DNA from: Yeosuana marina
GTDB lineage: Bacteria; Bacteroidota; Bacteroidia; Flavobacteriales; Flavobacteriaceae
Reading direction: 5' to 3'
DNA length: 64,000 bases
Assembly: GCF_011762485.1 (NCBI RefSeq)
Contig: NZ_JAAKGI010000003.1
Span: 248,001 to 312,000 of the forward strand
The position numbers and the translations under genes are program-made. Every line of letters starts with the position of its first letter. The first letter of the stretch is position 1. The notes beneath the pieces were generated by a model, which was not told where the DNA came from, did not search any database, and saw only the letters and a list, made by a program, of their open reading frames with translations. Positions 53,863 through 62,509 of this stretch are shown piece after piece.

Positions 53863-54766
53863 TTTAAAATTTAAAAGGTTTTTAATATTGATTATTGCTG
53901 TAACTTTTTTAAGCACGTGTGCTTGGTATGTATTAAAGCCATATGATTATACAGTAACATTTAAAACCAAAGCAAATTTTGGAACTATTAATCAAACACT
54001 TAAATTATGGAGTAATTCTATATTAGACAGTGCCTATATTGTAAAACAAAAATCACTTAACGATGTTAAGCAACAAATTGTAAGTCGGGGTAACAGTTAT
54101 ATCTATCATTGGCAATTTGTTAATATAAACGATTCGCTAACTCGAGTAAATATTGGAATAAATGATGAAAACCATAGCTTAAAAAATAGAATAGATAATT
54201 TGTTTAGCTATACAGATTTTGAAAAAGAAGTAAAAACTACAATTACAGATTTTGTAACTATTTTAAAAGAGCATTTAGATAAATTTAAGGTTACCATTAT
54301 AGGAGAGGTAAATATTCCGGAAGTTTATTGTGCATATGTTTCAGTTAAGTCAAAACAGTATAATAAGGCTAAAGGCATGATGCAGAATTATGGATTGTTA
54401 AATTCTGTACTTATTCAAAATCACATTGTTCTAAATGGCAGGCCTATTGTAGATGTTACCAATTGGAATATGCAAAACGACAGTATTCATTTTGATTTTT
54501 GTTATCCAATAATAAAACAAGAAAAGCTACCTGATTTTGATATCATAAAATATAAATGGATTAAAAGCAAAAAAGCCATTAAAGCCGTTTATAATGGTAA
54601 TTATATTACATCAGATAGAGCTTGGTATGCGTTATTAGAGTACGCAAAAAAAAATAAAATTAAAGTATCTAAAACACCATTAGAAGTTTTTTATAACAAT
54701 CCTAATTTTGGTGGAGACGAATTAAGATGGAAAGCCGAAATATACATGCCACTAAATAATAACTAA
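53855..54766 (+). CDS. Membrane-anchored SRPBCC / GyrI-like (effector-binding) domain protein
   Basis: The 303-residue protein has one N-terminal membrane helix (about 8-27, with a Cys that may be a lipobox) and no DNA-binding domain. Residues ~33-140 look like an SRPBCC polyketide-cyclase-like domain. Residues ~150-300 look like a GyrI/AraC effector-binding domain, with the closing YNGNYITSDRAWYALLEYAKK and WKAEIYMPL. GyrI domains bind small hydrophobic or cationic molecules. A periplasmic small-molecule binder is an inference. It starts 8 bases inside the PAP2 gene and ends 2 bases before the GH13 gene, so it is part of the operon. Confidence 0.6.
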   Translation: MNSLKFKRFLILIIAVTFLSTCAWYVLKPYDYTVTFKTKANFGTINQTLKLWSNSILDSAYIVKQKSLNDVKQQIVSRGNSYIYHWQFVNINDSLTRVNIGINDENHSLKNRIDNLFSYTDFEKEVKTTITDFVTILKEHLDKFKVTIIGEVNIPEVYCAYVSVKSKQYNKAKGMMQNYGLLNSVLIQNHIVLNGRPIVDVTNWNMQNDSIHFDFCYPIIKQEKLPDFDIIKYKWIKSKKAIKAVYNGNYITSDRAWYALLEYAKKNKIKVSKTPLEVFYNNPNFGGDELRWKAEIYMPLNNN

Positions 54767-54768
54767 AG

Positions 54769-56517
54769 ATGAAGACTCTACTCTTACCCATTTTATTGCT
54801 AGTAACAATGTGTGCTTGTACTAACAAAAAAAGTCAAATGCAGGATAAAAATACGTCAGAAATAACAAGAGAATGGTGGAAGGAAGGAGTGGTGTATCAA
54901 ATATATCCAAGAAGTTTTAAAGACTCAGATGGCGATGGAATTGGTGATTTAAAAGGCATTATAGAAAAACTAGATTATATAAAAAGTCTTGGGGTAAATA
55001 TGATTTGGTTAAATCCTATTTATGCCTCACCAAATGATGATAATGGCTATGATATTAGTAATTACAGAGCCATTATGAAAGAATTTGGAACCATGGAAGA
55101 TTTTGATGCCTTGTTGAAAGGGATGCATGACAGAAACATGAAATTTGTAATGGATGTAGTTGTAAACCACAGTAGTGATGAACACGAATGGTTTAAACAA
55201 TCCCGAAGCTCACGAGACAACCCATACAGGGATTATTATCATTGGTGGCCTGCAGAAAAAGGAAAGCCTTCATACCGCTGGAGTTTCTTTGACGAAAAAG
55301 GTGAGGCATGGAAATACGATTCATTAACAAACTCGTATTACCTGCATTATTTTTCCCAAAAGCAACCCGATTTAAATTGGGAAAATCCAAAAGTAAGACA
55401 GGAGGTTTATAATATTATGAAATTTTGGGCAGAAAAGGGAGTCGATGGATTTCGTTTAGACGCTTTTCAGTTTGTAAGTAAAGACACGACCTTTCCTAAA
55501 TTGCCAGAGGGTTATGAAAAAAACATTATAAAATATTATGGAATGGGGCCAAATTTACATTCATATTTAAGAGAAATGAATGATGAGGTTCTAAGTAAAT
55601 ATGATGTTTTCGCCGTATCAGAAGGAGCTGGAAGCACACTAGAAGAGGCTCATAACTTAGTGGATGCAGATCGAAATGAACTGCAAATGGCGTATCATTT
55701 TGAGGGAGTAGATCTGGTTAATTCTTTAGAAGGGTATAAATTATCTAAACTAAAAGAAGTTTTTACCAAGTGGGACAAGTCCTTTTCAAAAAAAGGATGG
55801 ATTTCTATTTTTCTTTCAAATCATGATGTAGCAAGACTAGTAAGCAGATTTGGAAATGACAGTCCAGAATTCAGGGCGGTCTCATCAAAAATGCTTAATA
55901 CTTTTTTATTAAGTATGAGAGGAACACCTTATATATATTATGGTGATGAAATAGGGATGACTAATATTGATTTTGATAGTATTTCACAATACAAAGACAT
56001 TGCAGCCATAAATGGCTATAAAAAAGCACTCTCTGAAGGTCAGGACATGGCCTTATTTATGAAGAAACTAAACTTCCTGTCTCGAGATAATGGTAGAACA
56101 CCAATGCAATGGAATGATTCTGTTAATGCTGGTTTTTCCACTGGAAAACCATGGCTTCCTGTTAATAAAAACTACAAAACCATTAATGTAGCCTCACAAG
56201 AAAAAGATCCAAATTCCATATTGAACTATTTCAAGAAAATGGTCGAATTAAGGAAAAACAATAAGGTATTGATTTATGGAGATTATGAATTATTAGGAGC
56301 TGAAAATGAGAATATTTATGCCTATACCAGAACATTGGATGACAAAAAAATGTTGGTAGTTTTAAATTTTACTGACCATGATTCAAGCATTGATTTGCCA
56401 GAATCCAAAAATTTAGAGGCCATACTAATTAATAATTATAAAGACTTAAATAATGATGAAAATGGTAACCTAACATTAAAACCATACCAAGCCGTTATTT
56501 GCTCATTAAAAAATTAG
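54769..56517 (+). CDS. GH13 alpha-glucosidase-type lipoprotein (copy 1)
   Basis: The 582-residue lipoprotein (signal ending TMCAC) has a complete GH13 barrel of the oligo-1,6-glucosidase/alpha-glucosidase group: EWWKEGVVYQIYPRSFKDSDGDGIGDLKGI (calcium-site-like loop), DVVVNHSSDEHEWF, GFRLDAFQF with nucleophile D231, acid/base E285 in AVSEGAG, and LSNHDVAR with D353. The residue after the nucleophile is Ala232. In this group Val there tends to go with alpha-1,6 specificity, so alpha-1,4 or other linkages are more likely here. It is the first of three surface or periplasmic alpha-glucosidases. Confidence 0.9.
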   Translation: MKTLLLPILLLVTMCACTNKKSQMQDKNTSEITREWWKEGVVYQIYPRSFKDSDGDGIGDLKGIIEKLDYIKSLGVNMIWLNPIYASPNDDNGYDISNYRAIMKEFGTMEDFDALLKGMHDRNMKFVMDVVVNHSSDEHEWFKQSRSSRDNPYRDYYHWWPAEKGKPSYRWSFFDEKGEAWKYDSLTNSYYLHYFSQKQPDLNWENPKVRQEVYNIMKFWAEKGVDGFRLDAFQFVSKDTTFPKLPEGYEKNIIKYYGMGPNLHSYLREMNDEVLSKYDVFAVSEGAGSTLEEAHNLVDADRNELQMAYHFEGVDLVNSLEGYKLSKLKEVFTKWDKSFSKKGWISIFLSNHDVARLVSRFGNDSPEFRAVSSKMLNTFLLSMRGTPYIYYGDEIGMTNIDFDSISQYKDIAAINGYKKALSEGQDMALFMKKLNFLSRDNGRTPMQWNDSVNAGFSTGKPWLPVNKNYKTINVASQEKDPNSILNYFKKMVELRKNNKVLIYGDYELLGAENENIYAYTRTLDDKKMLVVLNFTDHDSSIDLPESKNLEAILINNYKDLNNDENGNLTLKPYQAVICSLKN

Positions 56518-56560
56518 TCGTTTAAATCCAACTTAATATAAACAAAAAAATAAAATAATT

Positions 56561-58336
56561 GTGAAAAAAATTATACCACTTTTACTAGCCTTTTTTATGT
56601 TTAGTCATTGTAACAAAGAACCAGAAAACAAAGCAGAAATTTCTGTGCCTTCAAAAACATGGTGGAAGGAAGCGGTCGTTTATCAAATTTACCCACGAAG
56701 CTTTAAAGATACTGATGGTGATGGTATTGGAGATATTAAAGGTATCATTTCAAAACTGGATTATATAAAAAGTTTAGGTATTGATGTGGTTTGGTTAAAT
56801 CCAATTTACGGATCACCCAATGCAGATAATGGATACGATATTTCAGATTATAAAGGCATTATGAAAGAGTTTGGCACTATGGAAGATTTTGATGCTTTAT
56901 TAAAAGGTATGCATGAAAAAGGCCTTAAGCTGGTTATGGATTTGGTTGTAAACCATACGAGTGATGAGCATCCTTGGTTTAAAGAAAGTAGAAAATCACG
57001 AGACAATCCCTACAGGGATTACTATCATTGGTGGCCAGCAGAAAAAGGTAAACCAGCCTTTCGTCCGGGGGCTTTTGAGGCCGATGGTAGTGGATGGAGA
57101 TTTGATAGTTTAACAAATGCGTACTATTTGCATTATTTTAGTTACAAACAGCCCGACCTAAATTGGGAGAATCCCAAAGTCCGTCATGAAATTTATGACA
57201 TGATGAATTGGTGGCTTAAAAAAGGGATTGATGGATTTAGAATGGATGTGATTCCATTTATTGCAAAAGACACCACATTTCCGGTGATAACTCAAGCCGA
57301 TTTAGATAAAAATTATCATGGTCGTTGGGATGTTTATATGGCAAGTGGGCCTCATTTACATGATTATCTTAAAGAAATGAACAGTGAGGTTTTAAGTAAG
57401 TACGATTGCATGTCTTTGGCAGAAGGTGCAGGAATGCTAAAATCAACAGCGTTGAATTTTGTTGATGAAGACCGTCATGAACTCAATATGGGATATCATT
57501 TTGACGGTGTAAATTTAGGATACATACCGGGGCATTTCAAAAAAATGGATCCTAATTGGAGCTTAGTCGAATTCAAAAAAATCTATTCAGATTGGGATGC
57601 TGTTTATAAAGATAAAGGATGGGGAACCATCTATTTAGGAAATCATGACCAACCTAGAATGGTTTCCCGTTGGGGAAATGATACTCCCAAGTTTAGAGCC
57701 TATTCCTCAAAAATGCTCACAACATTTTTACTATCCATGAGAGGCACTCCTTATTATTATTACGGAGATGAAATAGGCATGACCAATGCATATTTTGATA
57801 GTATTGAAGACTACAGAGATATTGAAACCATTGCCGAATATGAAAAGGTAAAGATAGCTGGAGGTGATTTACAACAATTTATTGAAGACCAAAAAACGGG
57901 TGGCGCTAGAGATAATGGTAGAACCCCCATGCAATGGGATACCAAAGCCAATGCTGGTTTTACAACCGGAACACCCTGGTTGTCGGTCAATAAAAATTAC
58001 AATCAAGTTAACGTAGCGTCTGAAAACAAAACCCCAAATTCAATTCTGAATTACTTTAGAAAGATGGTAAAATTACGTAAAGAAAATCCTGTATTAATAT
58101 ATGGAGCATACCACCTTTTACAGGCTGAACACCCCAATATTTATGCCTATACTAGAATCTTAAATGATAAAAGGATGTTGATTCTACTCAATTTTTCGGA
58201 TCACAACTCAAATATTAATCTAAAAGAAATTGAAACCAAAGAAGGAACGCTAATCAACAATTATGAATCAGTAGATATTGAAAATAATAAAATAAACCTG
58301 CTACCTTATCAAGCCGTCATTTTTTCAATTAAATAA
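56561..58336 (+). CDS. GH13 alpha-glucosidase-type lipoprotein (copy 2)
   Basis: The 591-residue paralogue of the preceding enzyme starts at GTG and has a lipoprotein signal (MFSHC). Catalytic residues are D229 in GFRMDVIPF, E288 in SLAEGAG and D363 in LGNHDQPR. Val230 after the nucleophile matches oligo-1,6-glucosidases, so cleavage of alpha-1,6 links is suggested but not proven. It differs from copy 1 by a longer loop after the nucleophile (NYHGRWDVYMASGP). It acts outside the cytoplasm on oligosaccharides bound by SusD. Confidence 0.9.
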   Translation: MKKIIPLLLAFFMFSHCNKEPENKAEISVPSKTWWKEAVVYQIYPRSFKDTDGDGIGDIKGIISKLDYIKSLGIDVVWLNPIYGSPNADNGYDISDYKGIMKEFGTMEDFDALLKGMHEKGLKLVMDLVVNHTSDEHPWFKESRKSRDNPYRDYYHWWPAEKGKPAFRPGAFEADGSGWRFDSLTNAYYLHYFSYKQPDLNWENPKVRHEIYDMMNWWLKKGIDGFRMDVIPFIAKDTTFPVITQADLDKNYHGRWDVYMASGPHLHDYLKEMNSEVLSKYDCMSLAEGAGMLKSTALNFVDEDRHELNMGYHFDGVNLGYIPGHFKKMDPNWSLVEFKKIYSDWDAVYKDKGWGTIYLGNHDQPRMVSRWGNDTPKFRAYSSKMLTTFLLSMRGTPYYYYGDEIGMTNAYFDSIEDYRDIETIAEYEKVKIAGGDLQQFIEDQKTGGARDNGRTPMQWDTKANAGFTTGTPWLSVNKNYNQVNVASENKTPNSILNYFRKMVKLRKENPVLIYGAYHLLQAEHPNIYAYTRILNDKRMLILLNFSDHNSNINLKEIETKEGTLINNYESVDIENNKINLLPYQAVIFSIK

Positions 58337-58356
58337 TATAAATTAAACCAGACAAG

Positions 58357-60483
58357 ATGAAAACAACATTAATTAAATCATTAAGCCTCGTAATATTAGC
58401 AATATGCTATACATCCTGCAATAAGGGAATGGATAGCCTGCAAGTAGATTCCCCAGATGGGACTAATAGAGTCGAATTTAATCTTTCTACATCTGGACAA
58501 CCATATTATATGGTAAAGCATAATAACAATGCTGTGATTGATACGTCTTACATGAGTTTTGATTTTAAAGATTTACCGTCTCTAAAAGACAAGTTTAAAA
58601 TTATAAATACGTCAACGGGAACTGTTGATGAAACTTGGCAAATGCCTTGGGGAGAACAATTAAATGTCAGGAACAACTATAACGAGTTGGTAATAAATTT
58701 AGAAGAACAGTCCGAAGCAAAAAGAAAACTAAATATTCATTTTAAAGTTTTTAATGATGGCGTAGGTTTTAGATATGAATTTCCTGAACAAGATAACTTA
58801 AAGGGTATTTTAATTACTGATGAAAACACTCAATTTAATTTAACAGGTGATCATAAAGTGTGGTGGATACCTGGCGATTGGGATAGTTATGAGCATTTGT
58901 ATAATGAAACTAAATTCTCTGAAATTGATGCGATGGCCAAAAATGATGATCAACTAGCGGCTAATTATATTCCTGAAAATGCCGTTAACACACCGGTAAC
59001 CATGAAAACAGATGACGGGTTGTATCTAAGTTTTCATGAAGCTAATCTCACTAATTATGCGGGAATGACTTTAAAAGTTGATACCAAAAACTTAAATATG
59101 GTAAGTGAATTGGTAGGTTCTGATATTTTAGGAGGTAAAGCAAAAGTAAGTATACCTTTTAACACACCATGGCGTACCATTCAAATAGGAGAAAAAGCAG
59201 GTGATTTAATTGAATCTAGAATGATATTGAATCTTAACGAACCAAATAAAATAGGGGATGTAAGTTATTTTACCCCTATGAAATATGTTGGTATCTGGTG
59301 GGAAATGCATATTGGTAAATCGACATGGGATTTAGAAGGAACTCAAGATATGAGTACTTTTATAGCAGGTAAAAAGGGTTCTTCTAGACACGGAGCCAAT
59401 ACAGAAAACGCTAAAAAATATATTGATTTTGCATCACAAAATGGTATTAAAGGTCTTTTAGTTGAAGGATGGAATACAGGCTGGGATAAATGGATAAGTA
59501 ACGATAGAGAAGGTGTTTTCGATTTTATGACGCCATATCCAGATTATAATTTTGATGAGGTCATGGCTTATGCTAAAGAAAAAGGTGTTGAGGTAATTAT
59601 GCACCATGAAACTTCGGCAGCACCATTAACTTATGAAAAACAAATGGATGTTGCTTATGATTTCATGAAGGCTAACGGTATCAATTCAGTAAAAACAGGA
59701 TATGTTGGAAAAATAATTCCTAAAGGGGAATATCATCACGGACAATGGATGGTTAATCACTATCAAAAAGTATTGGAAGAAGCAGCCAAGAAGAAAATAG
59801 CTGTAAATGCTCACGAACCAATTAAAGACACAGGGAAAAGACGTACATATCCAAACGCTATTTCAAGAGAAGGATTAAGAGGACAAGAATTTAATGCTTG
59901 GGCCAAAGATGGTGGGAATCCACCAAGTCATTTACCAACAGTTGCTTTTACAAGAATGCTATCAGGACCAATTGATTTTACTCCAGGCGTGTTCAATATT
60001 AAATTTGATGATTATAAAAAAGGGAATCAAGTCAATACCACTTTAGCACAGCAATTGGCATTGTATGTGGTTATTTATAGTCCAATCCAAATGGCCTGCG
60101 ATTTACCTGAACATTATATGGTAAATGGTAAAATACATCCTGCATTTCAATTTATAACAGATGTTGGAGTTGATTGGCAACAAACCAAAGTTTTAGATGG
60201 CGAAGTAGGAGACTATGTAACCATTGCAAGACAAGAAAGAGGTACAGGAAATTGGTTTGTTGGAGGGATTACTGATGAAAATGCAAGAACAGAATCTTTA
60301 ACTTTTGATTTTCTTGATGAAGGCAAAACGTATAGCGCTATAATCTATAAAGACGGACCTAATGCACATTGGAATGATAATCCTCAAGATTATGTAATTG
60401 AACATCTTGAACTTACAAGAAATTCAAATTTAAAAATTAAACTAGCTCCTGGAGGAGGATTTGCAATAAGCATAAAGCAATAA
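58357..60483 (+). CDS. GH97 alpha-glucosidase lipoprotein (SusB-like)
   Basis: The 708-residue lipoprotein (CYTSC) has the GH97 layout: an N-terminal beta-sandwich (about 25-290), a catalytic (beta/alpha)8 barrel (about 300-600: GIWWEMHIGKSTWDLEG, KGLLVEGWNTGWDKW) and a C-terminal beta domain. Glutamates E418 (MHHETS), E487 (NAHEPIKDTG), E505 and E511 (SREGLRGQEFNAW) match the calcium-dependent inverting alpha-glucosidases typified by SusB, rather than the retaining alpha-galactosidases, which have an Asp nucleophile. It releases glucose from alpha-glucans and oligosaccharides. Confidence 0.92.
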   Translation: MKTTLIKSLSLVILAICYTSCNKGMDSLQVDSPDGTNRVEFNLSTSGQPYYMVKHNNNAVIDTSYMSFDFKDLPSLKDKFKIINTSTGTVDETWQMPWGEQLNVRNNYNELVINLEEQSEAKRKLNIHFKVFNDGVGFRYEFPEQDNLKGILITDENTQFNLTGDHKVWWIPGDWDSYEHLYNETKFSEIDAMAKNDDQLAANYIPENAVNTPVTMKTDDGLYLSFHEANLTNYAGMTLKVDTKNLNMVSELVGSDILGGKAKVSIPFNTPWRTIQIGEKAGDLIESRMILNLNEPNKIGDVSYFTPMKYVGIWWEMHIGKSTWDLEGTQDMSTFIAGKKGSSRHGANTENAKKYIDFASQNGIKGLLVEGWNTGWDKWISNDREGVFDFMTPYPDYNFDEVMAYAKEKGVEVIMHHETSAAPLTYEKQMDVAYDFMKANGINSVKTGYVGKIIPKGEYHHGQWMVNHYQKVLEEAAKKKIAVNAHEPIKDTGKRRTYPNAISREGLRGQEFNAWAKDGGNPPSHLPTVAFTRMLSGPIDFTPGVFNIKFDDYKKGNQVNTTLAQQLALYVVIYSPIQMACDLPEHYMVNGKIHPAFQFITDVGVDWQQTKVLDGEVGDYVTIARQERGTGNWFVGGITDENARTESLTFDFLDEGKTYSAIIYKDGPNAHWNDNPQDYVIEHLELTRNSNLKIKLAPGGGFAISIKQ

Positions 60484-60495
60484 ATTAACAAAAAT

Positions 60496-61134
60496 ATGAT
60501 TGGGGATAAAATAGCATATCACGCGGCGTATAAGCCCGTAACAGATTTTGTGATTAATAAATTAATAGACAAACTTAACAAGCGTCAAAGAATTTGTATC
60601 TCAGTTGGGGGTGAATCAGGTTGCGGAAAAACATCATTAACCTATGCGCTTTTAAAAGATATTGAGGCGACAACAAATTTAAGAGGGTTTATATTTCATG
60701 CCGACGATTACTATGTACTGCCCCCCAGAGATACACATAACTTACGAATTGAGGATTTTTCTAGGGTAGGTACAAATGAAGTAAAATTAAACCTTTTAGA
60801 AGCTAATATAAATGAATTTAAAAATGGTAATACAGATATTTTAAAACCATTAATTGTTTATGATGAAAATGTGATTTTGGAGGAACGGATTAATTCAATG
60901 GATTTTGATTTTTGTCTCGTTGAAGGCACTTATGCCATGCTTCTTGAGAATTCAGATTATAAAGTTTTTATGGATATCACGTATGAAGATACCCGACCTG
61001 TTAGGATTCAGAGAGCACGAGATATTATAGGAGGCATTGCCGAGAAAGTTCTCGAAATTGAACATGAAATCGTCAAAACTCATAAAGTTTTGGCAGATAT
61101 TGTAATCGATAAAAATATTAAAATAATTAACTAA
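60496..61134 (+). CDS. Uridine-kinase-like P-loop kinase, substrate unknown
   Basis: The 212-residue cytoplasmic protein has Walker A GGESGCGKTS (39-48), HADDYY at the substrate Asp position, a DFCLVEGTYAML Walker-B-like strand and an R-x-x-R-A-R-D lid segment. This is the uridine kinase/phosphoribulokinase fold. Its place between GH97 and sugar permeases suggests it phosphorylates an imported or released sugar rather than a nucleoside. That is an inference; no other sugar kinase is visible in the locus. Confidence 0.75.
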   Translation: MIGDKIAYHAAYKPVTDFVINKLIDKLNKRQRICISVGGESGCGKTSLTYALLKDIEATTNLRGFIFHADDYYVLPPRDTHNLRIEDFSRVGTNEVKLNLLEANINEFKNGNTDILKPLIVYDENVILEERINSMDFDFCLVEGTYAMLLENSDYKVFMDITYEDTRPVRIQRARDIIGGIAEKVLEIEHEIVKTHKVLADIVIDKNIKIIN

Positions 61135-61147
61135 CAAAATAAACGTT

Positions 61148-62494
61148 ATGCTTAAGAAACCAACCTTATCATTTTGGCAGATTTTTAATATGAATGTTGG
61201 ATTTCTAGGAATTCAATTTAGCTTTGGGCTGCAACAAACCGCTGTCAATCCTATATTTTCTTTCTTAGGAGCGCATCATGAAGAGTTACCTTTGCTAAAT
61301 CTTGCAGGTCCTGTAACAGGGCTAATTATTCAACCTATTATAGGCGCTATTTCAGATAAAACATGGTCGCCTCGTTGGGGATGAAGAAAGCCCTTTTTTA
61401 TGATTGGAGCTTTAATAGGTAGTATGTGCTTATTTGCATTTCCTTTTAGTTCAACGCTTTGGTTTGCAGTTGGGTTGTTATGGATTCTTGATGTAGGAAA
61501 TAATATGGCTATGGAGCCGTATCGTGCTTTTGTTGGTGATAAATTGCCAAACAAACAGTTAAGTTTTGGTTATCAAATGCAAAGTTTATTTGTTGGTGCG
61601 GGTATTGTATTGGCTAATGCCTCCATTTTTCTTTTTCAAGACTGGTTTGGCGGCGCTGAAACGGTTAGTAACACTGCAGAAGCTATTCCTAAATGGTTAT
61701 ATTATTCTTTCTTTATTGGAGCTATATTATCAGTGTCTACCATCTTATGGTCTGTTTTAAAAACTCCTGAAATTCCACCTTCTGAAGAGGAATTTAAACA
61801 TATTAAAGAACACAATGCCTTACCGTTTTTTGAGCGTATAAAAACTCCATTTTTAGAAATTATTGATGCCATTAAAGATATGCCAAAATTTATGTGGAAA
61901 TTGTCTGGTGTTTATCTTTTCCAGTGGTATGCTTTATTTGTGTATTGGCAGTTTATTTCTCCAATGTTTGAAGAAAGTATGAATTTCGATAAATCTCAGG
62001 CCTTGAGTCAAGCGGCCAAAATGAATACTACCTATAATGTTTCAACCATTGTTTTTGCATTGGCATTAGTGCCATTAGCCTTAAAATTTGGAGGCAAAAA
62101 AGTGTATGTTTTCAGTCTGTTTTTAACAGGAATAGCGATGCTTAGTATTCCATATATTCATGATCCTTTGTTGGTTATTTTGCCTATGGTTTTATTTGGG
62201 ATTGGTTGGGCAGCTATGATGGGAATTCCATATTCAATGGTGTCTAAAATAGTTCCTCAAGAACGGCGAGGTGTTTATATGGGAATATTAAATATGATGA
62301 TCGTTATTCCTATGGGTATTCAAACGGTAACATTTGGGCCGATAGTAAAAAACTTATTAAACGACAGTGCCATTAGTGCTATTTTATTTGGTGGCGTATT
62401 TTTTATCATTTCGGGTGTTTTGGCTTTGCGTTTAAAAGAGCCTGAAACAGATAATGAGAGTGATTCCTTTATACCATCTGCCGGTGGGCATTAA
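61148..62494 (+). pseudogene. SLC45-like MFS disaccharide permease interrupted by an in-frame TGA
   Basis: The frame opened by the ATG at 61148 reads ...GAISDKTWSPRWG, then TGA at 61382-61384, then in the same frame RKPFFMIGALIGS... to the stop at 62494. Without the TGA it encodes a ~448-residue, 12-helix permease of the SLC45/GPH-like group that imports maltose- or trehalose-type disaccharides. The TGA falls in the loop 2-3 signature GRRKPFF, where an Arg codon (CGA) is expected, so one C-to-T change explains it. No other damage is seen. It may be a recent pseudogene, a sequence error or, less likely, read-through. An ATG at 61400 could start a 364-residue fragment lacking the first helices. 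Confidence 0.85.
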
Positions 62495-62509
62495 TGTTAA
62501 ATATAGAAT

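Noticed and set aside
61382..61384. TGA in the permease as a selenocysteine codon
   Set aside because: The position aligns with a conserved Arg of the MFS loop, and no selenocysteine-type stem or selenoprotein neighbours are seen.
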